From Vibrio sinensis (GTDB lineage: Bacteria; Pseudomonadota; Gammaproteobacteria; Enterobacterales; Vibrionaceae): 64,000 nucleotides of DNA. How positions within the stretch are numbered: position 1 is the first letter of the stretch; each line of letters begins with the position of its first letter. Both the position numbers and the translations under genes were made by a program. Under the pieces are notes generated by a model. The model was not told the DNA's origin, searched no databases, and worked only from the letters and a program-made list of their open reading frames with translations. Below are positions 53,538 through 62,762 of this stretch, in pieces. The DNA lies in assembly GCF_003605645.1 (NCBI RefSeq), contig NZ_QVMU01000001.1, positions 372,001 to 436,000 on the forward strand. Direction: 5' to 3'.

Positions 53538-54443
53538 ATGAAAATATCAACAGTTGCACTATTGGCAGGAGCGGTCACTTTTGGCGCAAACGCAGAGATG
53601 GTTGAAATCAACCATGCTAAAGGCACAACAAAAGTAGAAACCAACCCAGAGCGTGTTGTTGTTTTAGGTTTGGGCGCACTCGATACCGTAGAAACATTCG
53701 GCATTTCCCCTGTTGCTATTTCCACTGTGAGTCAGTTTCCAGATTACCTTTCTAAATATCGTGACGGCAATTTCGTCGTTGCTGGTAGCTTGTCGGAACC
53801 TGACTTTGAAACGATCTACACCCAAAAACCGGATCTTATTATTATCGGTTCACGTGCTATCACTCAATATGATGAATTAAATAAGATTGCACCAACTATT
53901 GTTTACGCTGCAGATGCGAATAAAGGGTACTGGCCAAGTACTCAAGAGCAATGGCGTAATCTGGCAAAAATATTTGAAAAACAAGATTTTGTTGAACAAA
54001 AAATTGAGCAGCTAGATGCCCAGTTTAAAGCGATTAGCCAACACAATAAAGAAACCAATAACGATGCACTGACAGTGATGAGTGCGGGCGGTAACGTGAC
54101 AACGTTTGGTTCACAATCTCGATTCTCTGCGATTTATAAAGACTTCGGCTTCAATCAAACCGTTGATGGTATCAGCGAAAGCAAACATGGTGATTTGATT
54201 TCTTACGAATTTATTCGTGAAGCTAACCCAGAAACACTGTTGATCATCGATAAAGATAAGCTAATTAATAAAGGCACGAGCAATACTAAGCGCGAATTTG
54301 ATAACGAGCTAGTTCAAGCGACGTCTGCGTTTAAAAATAATCGAATTGTTTATTTAGATATCAATGCTTGGTATTTGTCTATTTCAGGCATTCAAGCGAC
54401 AGAGCAGATGATTCAAGATGTGAAAACGTCAGTGAATATGTAG
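53538..54443 (+). CDS. vctP: Periplasmic siderophore-binding protein VctP
   Basis: A 301-aa ferric-siderophore-binding protein of the FatB/CeuE type. The ATG at 53538 (AAGGAG upstream) opens a classical signal peptide ending ANA-E; there is no lipobox, so it is soluble. NPERVVVLGLGALDTVETFGI and TIYTQKPDLIIIGSRAI are the substrate-binding-lobe signatures. In V. cholerae VctPDGC imports vibriobactin and enterobactin. The gene name rests on family plus local gene order (vctPDGC, AraC regulator, vctA, ackA), not on a sequence search. Confidence 0.88.
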   Translation: MKISTVALLAGAVTFGANAEMVEINHAKGTTKVETNPERVVVLGLGALDTVETFGISPVAISTVSQFPDYLSKYRDGNFVVAGSLSEPDFETIYTQKPDLIIIGSRAITQYDELNKIAPTIVYAADANKGYWPSTQEQWRNLAKIFEKQDFVEQKIEQLDAQFKAISQHNKETNNDALTVMSAGGNVTTFGSQSRFSAIYKDFGFNQTVDGISESKHGDLISYEFIREANPETLLIIDKDKLINKGTSNTKREFDNELVQATSAFKNNRIVYLDINAWYLSISGIQATEQMIQDVKTSVNM

Positions 54444-54467
54444 TTAAAAAAATAACAATAATAGATA

Positions 54468-54499
54468 ACACCCGAGCGATGAAACCGCTTGGGTGTTTT
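54468..54499 (+). terminator. Terminator/attenuator between vctP and vctD
   Basis: ACACCCGAGCG pairs with CGCTTGGGTGT around a short ATGAAAC loop, followed by TTTTA. It lies inside the operon, between the binding-protein gene and the first permease gene. Partial termination here would give more VctP than permease, a common arrangement in ABC operons. Confidence 0.7.
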
Positions 54500-54517
54500 A
54501 GTTCTCAGAGGTTCGTT

Positions 54518-55456
54518 TTGAATAAGCTATCCATCACGCTGTTTATATTGGCAGTGTGTTCATTATTTGTTGGAGTGGGTGAACTCACGCTGACGGCGTT
54601 GTTGGCGGGTGACGCTGCGAGTTGGCATCTTATGTTTACCAGTCGCTTACCTCGTTTGGTTGCGGTGCTTCTTGCCGGTGCTGGGTTGAGTATTGCTGGC
54701 TTAATCATGCAACAAATTAGTCAAAACAGATTTGCCTCTCCATCGACATCAGGAACGATAGAATGTGCAATGTTAGGCTATGTATTAAGCCTAGTTTTGT
54801 TTGGGGACGGTCAACAAATTTGGCTTATCTTCCTCGTTTCTATGTTGGGAACCTTATTATTTGTCCAATTTATCAACCGTGTACAATTTAAGAACGCTAT
54901 TTTTGTCCCTTTAATCGGGATCATTTTTGGTAATGTTGTTGATTCGTTAGCTACATTTGTCGCTTATAAATACGATGCCTTGCAAAACCTATCCGGTTGG
55001 GCAGTCGCGAACTTTGCTAACTTGCTGCAAGGTGACTATGAATTGCTTTATATTGCCATTCCGGTAGCCATTGTCGGATATCTCTACGCCACACGTATTT
55101 CTGCAGTAGGCTTGGGTAAAGATTTTGCTACTAACTTGGGGCTTAACTATCAACAAGTTCTAGTGATTGGTGTCATTCTCGTTTCTATTATGTCAGCGAG
55201 TGTCGTGATGATTGTGGGGCAATTACCATTTCTTGGTTTGATTGTGCCAAACATTGTTAGCCATTATTTCGGCGATAACCTGCGTAAAAATATCCCGATC
55301 ACAGCCATTTTAGGTGCACTGATTGTACTTTGCTGTGACTTAGTTGGACGTGTCATTATCTTCCCGTATGAGATCCCTATTTCTATGATCATTAGCATGC
55401 TTGGTGGTGCGGTATTTATCTTCTTTATCTTGCGAGGACAACGCAATGCAGGATAA
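54518..55456 (+). CDS. vctD: Siderophore ABC transporter permease VctD
   Basis: A 312-aa FecCD-type permease. I choose the TTG at 54518 with an AGAGG site seven bases upstream; it lies just past the attenuator hairpin, whereas an in-frame ATG at 54479 is inside the hairpin loop. RLPRLVAVLLAGAGLSIAGLIMQQISQNRFASPSTSG is the diagnostic FecCD segment, and GQLPFLGLIVPNIVSHYFG lies near the end. About nine membrane helices. Overlaps vctG by eleven bases. Confidence 0.87.
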   Translation: MNKLSITLFILAVCSLFVGVGELTLTALLAGDAASWHLMFTSRLPRLVAVLLAGAGLSIAGLIMQQISQNRFASPSTSGTIECAMLGYVLSLVLFGDGQQIWLIFLVSMLGTLLFVQFINRVQFKNAIFVPLIGIIFGNVVDSLATFVAYKYDALQNLSGWAVANFANLLQGDYELLYIAIPVAIVGYLYATRISAVGLGKDFATNLGLNYQQVLVIGVILVSIMSASVVMIVGQLPFLGLIVPNIVSHYFGDNLRKNIPITAILGALIVLCCDLVGRVIIFPYEIPISMIISMLGGAVFIFFILRGQRNAG

Positions 55457-56396
55457 ATCTAAACTGCTAGTTCTTGCGATCATTGCGCTGCTATTTTCTG
55501 GTCTATTTATTGGCCTTGGTCTTACTGCGGATAATTACCAATACTTTTTATCCCGCCGAGTCCCGAAAGTTTTGGCAATGATTATTGCAGGTATTGCCAT
55601 TGGCCAATCAGCGTTAGCGTTTCAAACTATAACCAATAATCGCATTTTGACCCCTAGCATCATGGGTTTCGATGCCCTGTACATGTTTACTCAAGTATTG
55701 GTTGTGGTTGTTTTTGGGGCATTCAGCTCTTTTGCTCTGAATGCTTATTATAACTTCTCACTTTCAGTCATCGTAATGATGGCGTTCTCGCTGTTGTTAT
55801 TTAGTTTCTACTTCAAAAGTGCAAAACAAAATTTAATGGTGTTGTTGCTGTTAGGCGTCATATTAGGGCAACTATTTGGTAGCGTATCTTCGTTTTTGAT
55901 TATGTTGATGGACCCGAATGATTTTGATTCGGTTCAAGCGGCGATGTTTGCCAGCTTTAATAACGTCAACGTTGAACTTGTTTACCTATGTACGCCACTT
56001 TTACTGTTAGTCAGCTATTTGCTTTTTAGAATGAACCGAGTGTTGGATGTTTTTTGGTTAGACAAAGATAATGCGACCAGTTTGGGTATTGATGTTAAAC
56101 GAGTCACCTTGACGGTACTAGTACTCTCTGCAATGTTGATTGCAATCTCTACAGCTCTGGTTGGGCCGATAATGTTCTTTGGCTTATTGGTGACTAATTT
56201 GGCTCGTGAAATGTTCCGTTCATACCAACACAAAGTACTGCTTTTTGCTGTCTCCCTTCTTTCCGTATCGTCTCTGTTAGCAGGGCAGTGGATAGTAGAA
56301 AACTTGTTTGCTTTTTCGACTACGTTGAGCGTTGTCATTAACTTTATTGGTGGCATTTACTTTTTATCAATGCTGCTACGTAACAAGATTGTTTAG
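55446..56396 (+). CDS. vctG: Siderophore ABC transporter permease VctG
   Basis: A 316-aa FecCD-type permease, second of the pair. The ATG at 55446 has GAGGA eight bases upstream and overlaps the end of vctD. RRVPKVLAMIIAGIAIGQSALAFQTI and LTPSIMGFDALY parallel the equivalent part of VctD, and VGPIMFFGLLVTNLAREMF gives the late conserved segment. It ends seven bases before vctC. Confidence 0.88.
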   Translation: MQDKSKLLVLAIIALLFSGLFIGLGLTADNYQYFLSRRVPKVLAMIIAGIAIGQSALAFQTITNNRILTPSIMGFDALYMFTQVLVVVVFGAFSSFALNAYYNFSLSVIVMMAFSLLLFSFYFKSAKQNLMVLLLLGVILGQLFGSVSSFLIMLMDPNDFDSVQAAMFASFNNVNVELVYLCTPLLLLVSYLLFRMNRVLDVFWLDKDNATSLGIDVKRVTLTVLVLSAMLIAISTALVGPIMFFGLLVTNLAREMFRSYQHKVLLFAVSLLSVSSLLAGQWIVENLFAFSTTLSVVINFIGGIYFLSMLLRNKIV

Positions 56397-56403
56397 GAAC
56401 GAT

Positions 56404-57159
56404 ATGATTAAACTAAAAAGTCTGACCAAAAGATTCGGTCAATCTGCCGTGGTTGAAGATGCCAGTGCAGAATTTGAAAAAGGCAAAGTGACGTCGATCA
56501 TCGGTCCTAATGGTGCAGGAAAAAGTACCTTGCTTTCGATGGCGAGCCGCTTGGTTTCGAAAGACGCAGGCACAGTGCATATTGACTGTCGTGAAATCGC
56601 TGATTGGGATACCAAAGATCTTGCGCGCCACTTAGCGGTCTTGCGTCAAGCGAACTCTATAACCATGCGTTTCACCGTACGTGAAATGATTTCTTTCGGT
56701 CGCTTCCCTTATAGTCAAGGTAACTTAACGGATGATGATCATCTTGTTATTAACCAAGCGATTGAATACTTAGATCTTACGGAAATTCAAAATAAGTACT
56801 TAGATGAGTTAAGTGGCGGACAGCGTCAATTGGCTTTCATTGCGATGGTAATTGCTCAAGATACCGACTACGTATTTTTGGATGAACCATTAAACAACCT
56901 CGATATCAAACACTCGCTGCAAATTATGCGTAATGTACGTCGTTTAGCCCATGAAATGCATAAAGCGGTAGTTGTGGTTATTCATGATATTAACTTTGCT
57001 TCTTGTTACTCCGATAAGATTATTGCGTTGAAGAAAGGCAAGGTTGTGGCGCAGGGAGATGTGGAATCAGTGATTCAGTCTGATGTGCTGGAAAGTATTT
57101 ACGAAACCCCATTTAACATCATTGAACGCGATGGTAAGCGTATGTGCACCTACTACTAG
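56404..57159 (+). CDS. vctC: Siderophore ABC transporter ATPase VctC
   Basis: A 251-aa FepC-type ATPase. Walker A GPNGAGKST, signature LSGGQRQLAFIAM, Walker B YVFLDEPLNNLD and the H-loop VVVVIHDINFA are complete. The ATG at 56404 follows AGGAACGAT; a 24-codon longer reading is vctG sequence in another frame. Last gene of vctPDGC, closed by a strong terminator. Confidence 0.93.
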   Translation: MIKLKSLTKRFGQSAVVEDASAEFEKGKVTSIIGPNGAGKSTLLSMASRLVSKDAGTVHIDCREIADWDTKDLARHLAVLRQANSITMRFTVREMISFGRFPYSQGNLTDDDHLVINQAIEYLDLTEIQNKYLDELSGGQRQLAFIAMVIAQDTDYVFLDEPLNNLDIKHSLQIMRNVRRLAHEMHKAVVVVIHDINFASCYSDKIIALKKGKVVAQGDVESVIQSDVLESIYETPFNIIERDGKRMCTYY

Positions 57160-57193
57160 GTGTGATTACTAGGTTTGACTGGATACCATACTT

Positions 57194-57226
57194 AAAAGAG
57201 GCGCCTAAGATAGGGCGCCTCTTTTT
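57194..57226. terminator. Bidirectional terminator between vctC and cueR
   Basis: AAAAGAGGCGCC and GGCGCCTCTTTT form a 12-bp stem flanked by A-run and T-run, so it can stop transcription from both sides. Confidence 0.93.
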
Positions 57227-57249
57227 GGATATAACTTTTAAACTCGAGT

Positions 57250-57636
57250 TTATTTGGTCAAATCTTCAATGATTGGGCATTGACTATTGCCATCCCCAGG
57301 GCAGGCAGAAATCCAACTTTTTAACTGCTTTTCTATCTCTTTTAACTCTTTTATTTTTAGCGCAATTTCACTGAGTTTTTGCTCTGTTTTCGCTTTCACT
57401 TCACTACTTTTTCTCGCTGGATTATGGGCGAGTTCGACAAACTCACGGCACTCAACCAGTGAAAAGCCCGCATTTTTTGCTCGCGAGACGAGATTGAGTT
57501 CTTGCAAATGCTGTGATGAGTATTCACGGTAACCGGAGGCGCTTCGATGAGGCGCTGAAATAATGCCTTTATCTTCATAGAGGCGAATAGATTTGCTTGA
57601 TAACCCAGTGATTTGAGCAACTTCTCCAATGTTCAT
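57250..57636 (-). CDS. cueR: Copper efflux regulator CueR (MerR family)
   Basis: A 128-aa MerR-type activator. The N-terminal helix-turn-helix MNIGEVAQITGLSSKSIRLYE and the wing SGYREYSSQHLQEL are followed by the dimerisation helix. The metal loop ACPGDGNSQCPII holds C112 and C120, the two Cu(I)-binding cysteines of E. coli CueR at the same numbers. It should activate copper exporters such as copA, but none is in the window. Its place between vctC and vctR interrupts an otherwise iron-related locus. Confidence 0.93.
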   Translation of the reverse strand: MNIGEVAQITGLSSKSIRLYEDKGIISAPHRSASGYREYSSQHLQELNLVSRAKNAGFSLVECREFVELAHNPARKSSEVKAKTEQKLSEIALKIKELKEIEKQLKSWISACPGDGNSQCPIIEDLTK

Positions 57637-57687
57637 TAGAGTACTCCTACTATAAAACTAACAGTGATTTTATCTCACTTTACCGTT

Positions 57688-58710
57688 TTAACGAAGAGAT
57701 TGTGCTTGCGTTGTTGTTTGTGTTGGAGGGTAGCCAAATTTCTTCTTAAACGCGATGGTGAAGTTTGCAGGATGTGCGTAGCCTGCGTCATATGCAGCTT
57801 GAGTAACACTGACTAATTTCTGCTCTAGATGATGCTTTGCGATATCGAGTCGTCTGCCTCGTACGTAACTTTTTAACGTAATCCCTAAATGTTGCTTAAA
57901 CTTTCGCTGAAGATTGGTCGGGCTCATTGAAAATTCTAGAGCGATGTCATCGTTCGATAAATTCTCTTCTAAATGTGTCTCTATGAAACTGATTATATCC
58001 TCTACAGCCGCTGCGTTAGCAAATTCCTCATCGTTTGGTAAAGTCTGAATCGTCTCATTTTCGAGCTGTTTAAAAAGTGTATTAATGAGTTGGTGGCTTA
58101 ACGCTTCGAGAGTTAATGTTTCTAACAGCGTCGTTGGTTCGCCACTTTTGAGCAATTGTCGGGTGAGGGTGACTATTTCTGGTGATGCTGCAAAATGGGT
58201 AAAGTTTTTGTGTCTGTTGACAAACGCTTTTGCATAACAATTGTGACTCATTCGAGAGTGCAGCCAATCGTATTTCAGCATGATGTTGAGTTTGGTCACT
58301 TGGTTATTTTTAAACAACGCGCGACGAAAATTCGCAGGACGAGCTAAATTCACTGCGACAACGTGAGAATTTTTTTCAGAAGAAAGATCGAACGTTAAAT
58401 CGTCATAGCCAAAAGATAGATCGCCTTGGAGTAGGATCGTAAAAATTACTGAGATTGGTGCAGTTGATACGACGTTAGAATTTACCAGTTCACGGCTACT
58501 TCCTCCATGTAACCCCCAACCATTATCTGATTGATACGACATAAACGTCCCCTCAACTAGAACTGCTTTCGGCTGCTTGAACGACTCAACGATCAGTTGT
58601 TTTTCACTATTAGCCACTTTTGTTGTCACCATAACTTTACATTGAGTGTTGTTAATTTGACTTACCTGTCTCATCTGGTTGTTCCTCATAACAGTTAGGC
58701 ATTTTTGCAT
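57688..58710 (-). CDS. vctR: AraC-family regulator of the vct locus (VctR)
   Basis: A 340-aa AraC/XylS regulator. The C-terminal DNA-binding part carries both helix-turn-helix units (NLSNDDIALEFSMSPTNLQRKF and VSVTQAAYDAGYAHPANFTIAFKKKFGYPP). The N-terminal sensor resembles siderophore-responsive regulators such as PchR. The start is uncertain: an ATG twelve codons downstream (58674) has a clearer AGGA site. It is divergent from vctA with 81 bases between, so it most likely activates vctA when the siderophore is present. Confidence 0.85.
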   Translation of the reverse strand: MQKCLTVMRNNQMRQVSQINNTQCKVMVTTKVANSEKQLIVESFKQPKAVLVEGTFMSYQSDNGWGLHGGSSRELVNSNVVSTAPISVIFTILLQGDLSFGYDDLTFDLSSEKNSHVVAVNLARPANFRRALFKNNQVTKLNIMLKYDWLHSRMSHNCYAKAFVNRHKNFTHFAASPEIVTLTRQLLKSGEPTTLLETLTLEALSHQLINTLFKQLENETIQTLPNDEEFANAAAVEDIISFIETHLEENLSNDDIALEFSMSPTNLQRKFKQHLGITLKSYVRGRRLDIAKHHLEQKLVSVTQAAYDAGYAHPANFTIAFKKKFGYPPTQTTTQAQSLR

Positions 58711-58752
58711 AACTCACTGACCTTTATGTCGATATTAATGAAAACTATCATG

Positions 58753-58771
58753 TTTGCGAATTGTTATCATT
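58753..58771. promoter_or_regulatory. Fur box between vctR and vctA
   Basis: TTTGCGAATTGTTATCATT, read on the minus strand as AATGATAACAATTCGCAAA, matches the Fur consensus with four mismatches. A second, weaker AATGAAAACTATCATG lies just upstream (58737-58752). The pair overlaps the divergent promoter region and would repress vctA, and possibly vctR, in iron-rich conditions. Confidence 0.6.
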
Positions 58772-58791
58772 TAGATTTAAAGGACTAAGTA

Positions 58792-60798
58792 ATGGAAAAA
58801 GTGACATATGCGACGAGTAAAGGGGTTCTTGCTACAGCAATCAGCTTCGCACTCACTAACTGGGTGTATGCGGAAGAAAATAGTTACTTCGATGAGATCG
58901 TGGTGTGGGGAACGAAAGTATCGAGTAGCTCTGAATCCGTAGGGGCGAATGATATGTCACTAAAGCAACCCGACCACATGTCTGACTTACTTCGTGATAT
59001 TCCTGGCGTAGATGTAGGCGGTACTCACTCAGTCAATCAGCGAATTAATATTCGAGGTATAGGGGAAACGGATTTAGATATTAGGCTTGATGGCGCTTCC
59101 CAGCACGCCAATATGTTTCATCATATTGGCAACTTAACCTTAAATCCCGACATATTAAAACAGGTAGATATCGAGGTAGGGAACAACTCTGTAACCCAAA
59201 GTGGGCTCGGTGGTTCGGTTTACTTTGAAACAAAAGATGGTAAAGACTTGGTTCGTGGTTCAGAACAATTTGGGGCTCGTGTATTTGCTGGCTACGCATC
59301 TAATGATAGTCAGCAAGGTTCTTTAACTCTATATGCGATGCCAACGGAAAAACTGGATGCAATTGTATACGGGCATCTTGTCCAGCGCGGAAACTTCGAA
59401 GATGGAAATGGCGTAGAAACGTTTGGCGTAGAGGGCGATATCTATAATATTTTTGGTAAAGTTGGGTTTGAGCCCTCAAAAGAACACCGGTTTGAAGTAG
59501 GTTATGATTTGTATCGTGACAGTGGTGATTATAATCCTCGTCCAGATTGGTCCGGTAACGCAAATCAGCAAATATCGGATGCTGATCTAATACCGACGGA
59601 TTATGACCGAGATACACTCACTCTGTCGTATCAATATTTTGGTGAAAATACTCATGGTAAAGCGACCTTGTATTCAACCAAAACCAGATTGACACGCGAT
59701 GAATCAACCGTGACCGGACGCTGGCCTGCGGACCGTATTGGTACTAACAGCGCTGAAAATAAAAACAGCGGCTTGAATGTTCAATTTCAGTCAGATTTTG
59801 ATATCGCGTCATTTTCTCATCGTTTAACGTATGGTCTTGACTATATGGATAAGAACAGTGCAAGCACGTACGTGTCGGATGCTTACACCGATGAAAATGC
59901 GATATCGACAGCCGTGTTCATTGAAAATCAATGGGTTATAAGTTCTGACTTATTGCTAACGGCGGGACTTCGCTATGACAACTATAAGCGAAAAGCGACA
60001 ACAGGTACTCATGACTTCGATGATATAACATGGGCAATTTCAGGTGAATGGACGGTTGCCCATGACTGGACTATATTCGCGAGCACAAGAACCCTTTTCA
60101 AAGGGCCTGAATTATTAGAATCGTTCATTCGTTACCAAGATGGTACTTTCTTAGCTGATGATATTAAGGCTGAATCAGGCAGAAATACTCAAGCTGGAGT
60201 TCGTTTTTCTCGACAGTTGGATCAGCACTACTTAGGTTTAACTCTGACAGCGTTTGAAACAACGATCGATGACTACATTGCAGAGGCATACCAAGCTGCG
60301 ACACAAAGCTACTTAATTTATAACGAGGGGGAGGTGGAATATCAAGGTTTTGAATTCAGCACGACCTACGCTTATGAGGCTTTTAGCTCTAAATTCTCTT
60401 ACTCTCGCTCAGATAATCGAAATAAGTCCACTGGCGAGCCTATCACCGGCAGTTCAACAAATCACAGTACTGACTTAGGCGATAGCATTGCACTAACCTT
60501 AGATTACCAGTCAGACAGCTTAGATACGATTTTTGGTTGGACATCGATAGTCGTACTTGATGAAGAAAATATTGTTGCTGGGACACCGATAAAAGAGGGC
60601 TATAATACGCACAATATTTATGCTCAATGGATCCCCCGTCAAGCAGAGGATTTGGTTGTGACATTCGGAATCGATAACATTTTTGATGAGGCTTACATTT
60701 CACATGCATCGACAACGGGTGCAACGCGTCGTGGAACAATAGCTGATGATTACGACCCAGGACGAAACTTCAAACTTTCAGCTGCGTATCAATTTTAG
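58792..60798 (+). CDS. vctA: TonB-dependent catechol siderophore receptor VctA
   Basis: A 668-aa outer-membrane receptor. A signal peptide ends near NWVYA-EE. The TonB box DEIVVWGTKV follows at the mature N-terminus, then the plug (MSDLLRDIPGVDVGGTHSVN, INIRGIGETDLDIRLDG) and a 22-strand barrel ending in the aromatic DPGRNFKLSAAYQF. In V. cholerae VctA takes up enterobactin; the ligand here is inferred from synteny. A terminator follows at 60826. Confidence 0.92.
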   Translation: MEKVTYATSKGVLATAISFALTNWVYAEENSYFDEIVVWGTKVSSSSESVGANDMSLKQPDHMSDLLRDIPGVDVGGTHSVNQRINIRGIGETDLDIRLDGASQHANMFHHIGNLTLNPDILKQVDIEVGNNSVTQSGLGGSVYFETKDGKDLVRGSEQFGARVFAGYASNDSQQGSLTLYAMPTEKLDAIVYGHLVQRGNFEDGNGVETFGVEGDIYNIFGKVGFEPSKEHRFEVGYDLYRDSGDYNPRPDWSGNANQQISDADLIPTDYDRDTLTLSYQYFGENTHGKATLYSTKTRLTRDESTVTGRWPADRIGTNSAENKNSGLNVQFQSDFDIASFSHRLTYGLDYMDKNSASTYVSDAYTDENAISTAVFIENQWVISSDLLLTAGLRYDNYKRKATTGTHDFDDITWAISGEWTVAHDWTIFASTRTLFKGPELLESFIRYQDGTFLADDIKAESGRNTQAGVRFSRQLDQHYLGLTLTAFETTIDDYIAEAYQAATQSYLIYNEGEVEYQGFEFSTTYAYEAFSSKFSYSRSDNRNKSTGEPITGSSTNHSTDLGDSIALTLDYQSDSLDTIFGWTSIVVLDEENIVAGTPIKEGYNTHNIYAQWIPRQAEDLVVTFGIDNIFDEAYISHASTTGATRRGTIADDYDPGRNFKLSAAYQF

Positions 60799-60825
60799 TC
60801 GATAGATCTCGCTTAAAATTTTCTG

Positions 60826-60853
60826 ACCGCCATATTTTATGGCGGTTTTTTTT
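60826..60853 (+). terminator. Intrinsic terminator of vctA
   Basis: ACCGCCAT-ATTTT-ATGGCGGT followed by TTTTTTT. The next 250 bases, up to ackA, are AT-rich leader sequence with no gene. Confidence 0.95.
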
Positions 60854-61102
60854 AGTTATTGATCATTCAACTAAATTTGAGTCAGGCGATCATGTACAAA
60901 AATGAGCATCCAAGTAGCGATAAACTGATTTATTTCTAGCCATGAATAAATATTGAACTTGTCTTAGATCAACAAACAATCGTTTGTATTGAAATAAAAA
61001 TTAAAAGAAAGTTGAAAGATTCAAAAAATATTGAATAATGGCAGCAGATAACAAAATACCCTAAATGCTCCACACATTAGTCTGAAACAGGATACATATT
61101 AC

Positions 61103-62296
61103 ATGTCGAACTCGTTTGTTCTGGTGATTAACTCAGGTAGTTCATCTCTAAAATTTGCTGTACTAGATTCTGCTACTGGCGAAGCCATTGTTAGCGGTCT
61201 GGGTGAGTGCTTTGGCCTCCCAGAAGCGGTGATTTGCTGGAAGTATAATGGCGAAAAAACAGAAGAAGCCATTACTGAACCGGACAACCATCATCAACAT
61301 GCGATCAATCGCATCGTTGCATTGATTGAAACACTTGGTTTTACTAACGATCTTGTAGCGGTAGGCCATCGCATCGTACACGGTGGTGAGAAGTTCACAT
61401 CAACCGTACGTATCGATGACGAAGTTCTGGCTGAAATTGAAAGCCTAGCGGATTTAGCACCACTTCATAACCCTGCTGGTGCATTGGGTGTTCAAGCTGC
61501 AATGCTTGCTTTCCCAAGCCTTCCTCAATTCGCTGTTTTTGATACTGCGTTCCACCAAACAATGCCTCAAAAAGCATTTACTGGTGCTATTGCAAGTGAA
61601 TTGTATTCTGAATACGGCATTCGTCGTTACGGTTTCCACGGTACTAGTCACTACTTCGTTAGCCGTGAAGCTGCGAAAATGTTGAACAAACCAGTAGAAG
61701 AATCAAGCTTTATCTCTGTTCACCTAGGTAACGGCGCATCTGTATGTGCAATTTCAAACGGTGAATCTGTCGATACTTCAATGGGCTTTACGCCACTTTC
61801 AGGCTTAATGATGGGTACTCGTTGTGGTGACCTAGACCCAGGTATCATTGAGTTTCTTTTGAAGAAAGGTTGGAGCCAAGAGCAAGTGTTCGAAACATTG
61901 AACAAAAAATCTGGTTTCCTAGGTGTTTCCGGCCTAACGTCTGACGCTCGCGGCGTATTAGACGCAATGGAAAATGGACATGAAGGTGCGAAACTAGCAT
62001 TTGAAGTGTTCACGTACCGTGTAGCTAAATACATCGGTTCATACTTAATTCCGCTTAATAGTTTAGATGCAATCATCTTTACTGGTGGTATCGGTGAGAA
62101 CTCTCTACCAATTCGTCGTGAAATCTTACGCAACCTAAGCCTACTAGGTTTCGTTGAAGACGAAAAAGGTAATGAAGACGCTCGCTTCGGTAACGCTGGT
62201 GTGATCGCAACTTCTGAACTATTGAATGCGAAAGCGTTGGTAATCCCTACGAATGAAGAGTGGGTTATCGCGCAACAGTCAGTAGAGCTGCTATAA
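61103..62296 (+). CDS. ackA: Acetate kinase (second, chromosome II-type copy)
   Basis: A 397-aa acetate kinase converting acetate and ATP to acetyl phosphate. VLVINSGSSSLK and VAVGHRIVHGGEKF are the two family signatures; SVHLGNGASVCAI, TPLSGLMMGTRCGDLDPG and IIFTGGIGENS are also intact. No phosphotransacetylase gene is adjacent, which suggests this is the ackA2-type paralogue rather than the ackA-pta operon. Codon use in the 3' half is strongly biased (GGT, CGT, CTA), as in highly expressed genes. Confidence 0.95.
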   Translation: MSNSFVLVINSGSSSLKFAVLDSATGEAIVSGLGECFGLPEAVICWKYNGEKTEEAITEPDNHHQHAINRIVALIETLGFTNDLVAVGHRIVHGGEKFTSTVRIDDEVLAEIESLADLAPLHNPAGALGVQAAMLAFPSLPQFAVFDTAFHQTMPQKAFTGAIASELYSEYGIRRYGFHGTSHYFVSREAAKMLNKPVEESSFISVHLGNGASVCAISNGESVDTSMGFTPLSGLMMGTRCGDLDPGIIEFLLKKGWSQEQVFETLNKKSGFLGVSGLTSDARGVLDAMENGHEGAKLAFEVFTYRVAKYIGSYLIPLNSLDAIIFTGGIGENSLPIRREILRNLSLLGFVEDEKGNEDARFGNAGVIATSELLNAKALVIPTNEEWVIAQQSVELL

Positions 62297-62328
62297 AAAT
62301 CTACTCATATTTTTGGGAAATATGTCGA

Positions 62329-62358
62329 AGCCCTTTCCGTTTGGAAAGGGCTTTTTTT
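62329..62358 (+). terminator. Intrinsic terminator of ackA
   Basis: AGCCCTTTCC-GTTT-GGAAAGGGCT followed by TTTTTT. Confidence 0.95.
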
Positions 62359-62541
62359 ATAATGAAAATTCTATTTTAAGATAGCTTGAGTTTCATTTGA
62401 GGTTGATTAGATAGTGAATAGCAGAATACTTTACTGCACCCATACCGTGGCTGTTACTTTACGGGTTTAATCCTTTGCTACGACTGTTTGAATAGCCGAG
62501 ATTGGAGTACACTAAGTGGTACTATTTTATTGGAAACCAAT

Positions 62542-62661
62542 ATGTTTATTTTAAAAAGATTGATTAAACTAGCCGTTATCTGTGTGATATTTTTCACCAT
62601 CTATGACTTGATTGCTTTTGGCGAAGTAACTTGGTTTGAACGTCTTATCAGCCACTTCTAA
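62542..62661 (+). CDS. 39-aa single-helix membrane peptide
   Basis: A short gene from ATG 62542 to TAA 62661. The peptide opens with basic residues (MFILKRLIK), continues through one hydrophobic helix (LAVICVIFFTIYDLIAFG) and ends with an amphipathic WFERLISHF. A GGAA site lies about seven bases upstream. Topology, a positive N-terminus and length are typical of bacterial small membrane proteins; function unknown. The remaining intergenic sequence around it (62359-62541, 62662-62762) shows nothing else. Confidence 0.5.
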   Translation: MFILKRLIKLAVICVIFFTIYDLIAFGEVTWFERLISHF

Positions 62662-62762
62662 TCAAATAGGCACTACCGAGCTGAGACGGTGATCTTTTAA
62701 GAGCGTAAAGAATGAGTTGTACTTTAAACCTAAATCACCTAGGGTAGCGTTTTTGATATCTT

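Noticed and set aside
61720..62133. 137-codon open frame antisense to ackA
   Set aside because: A shadow of the strongly biased codon use of ackA; no start signal and no recognisable protein.
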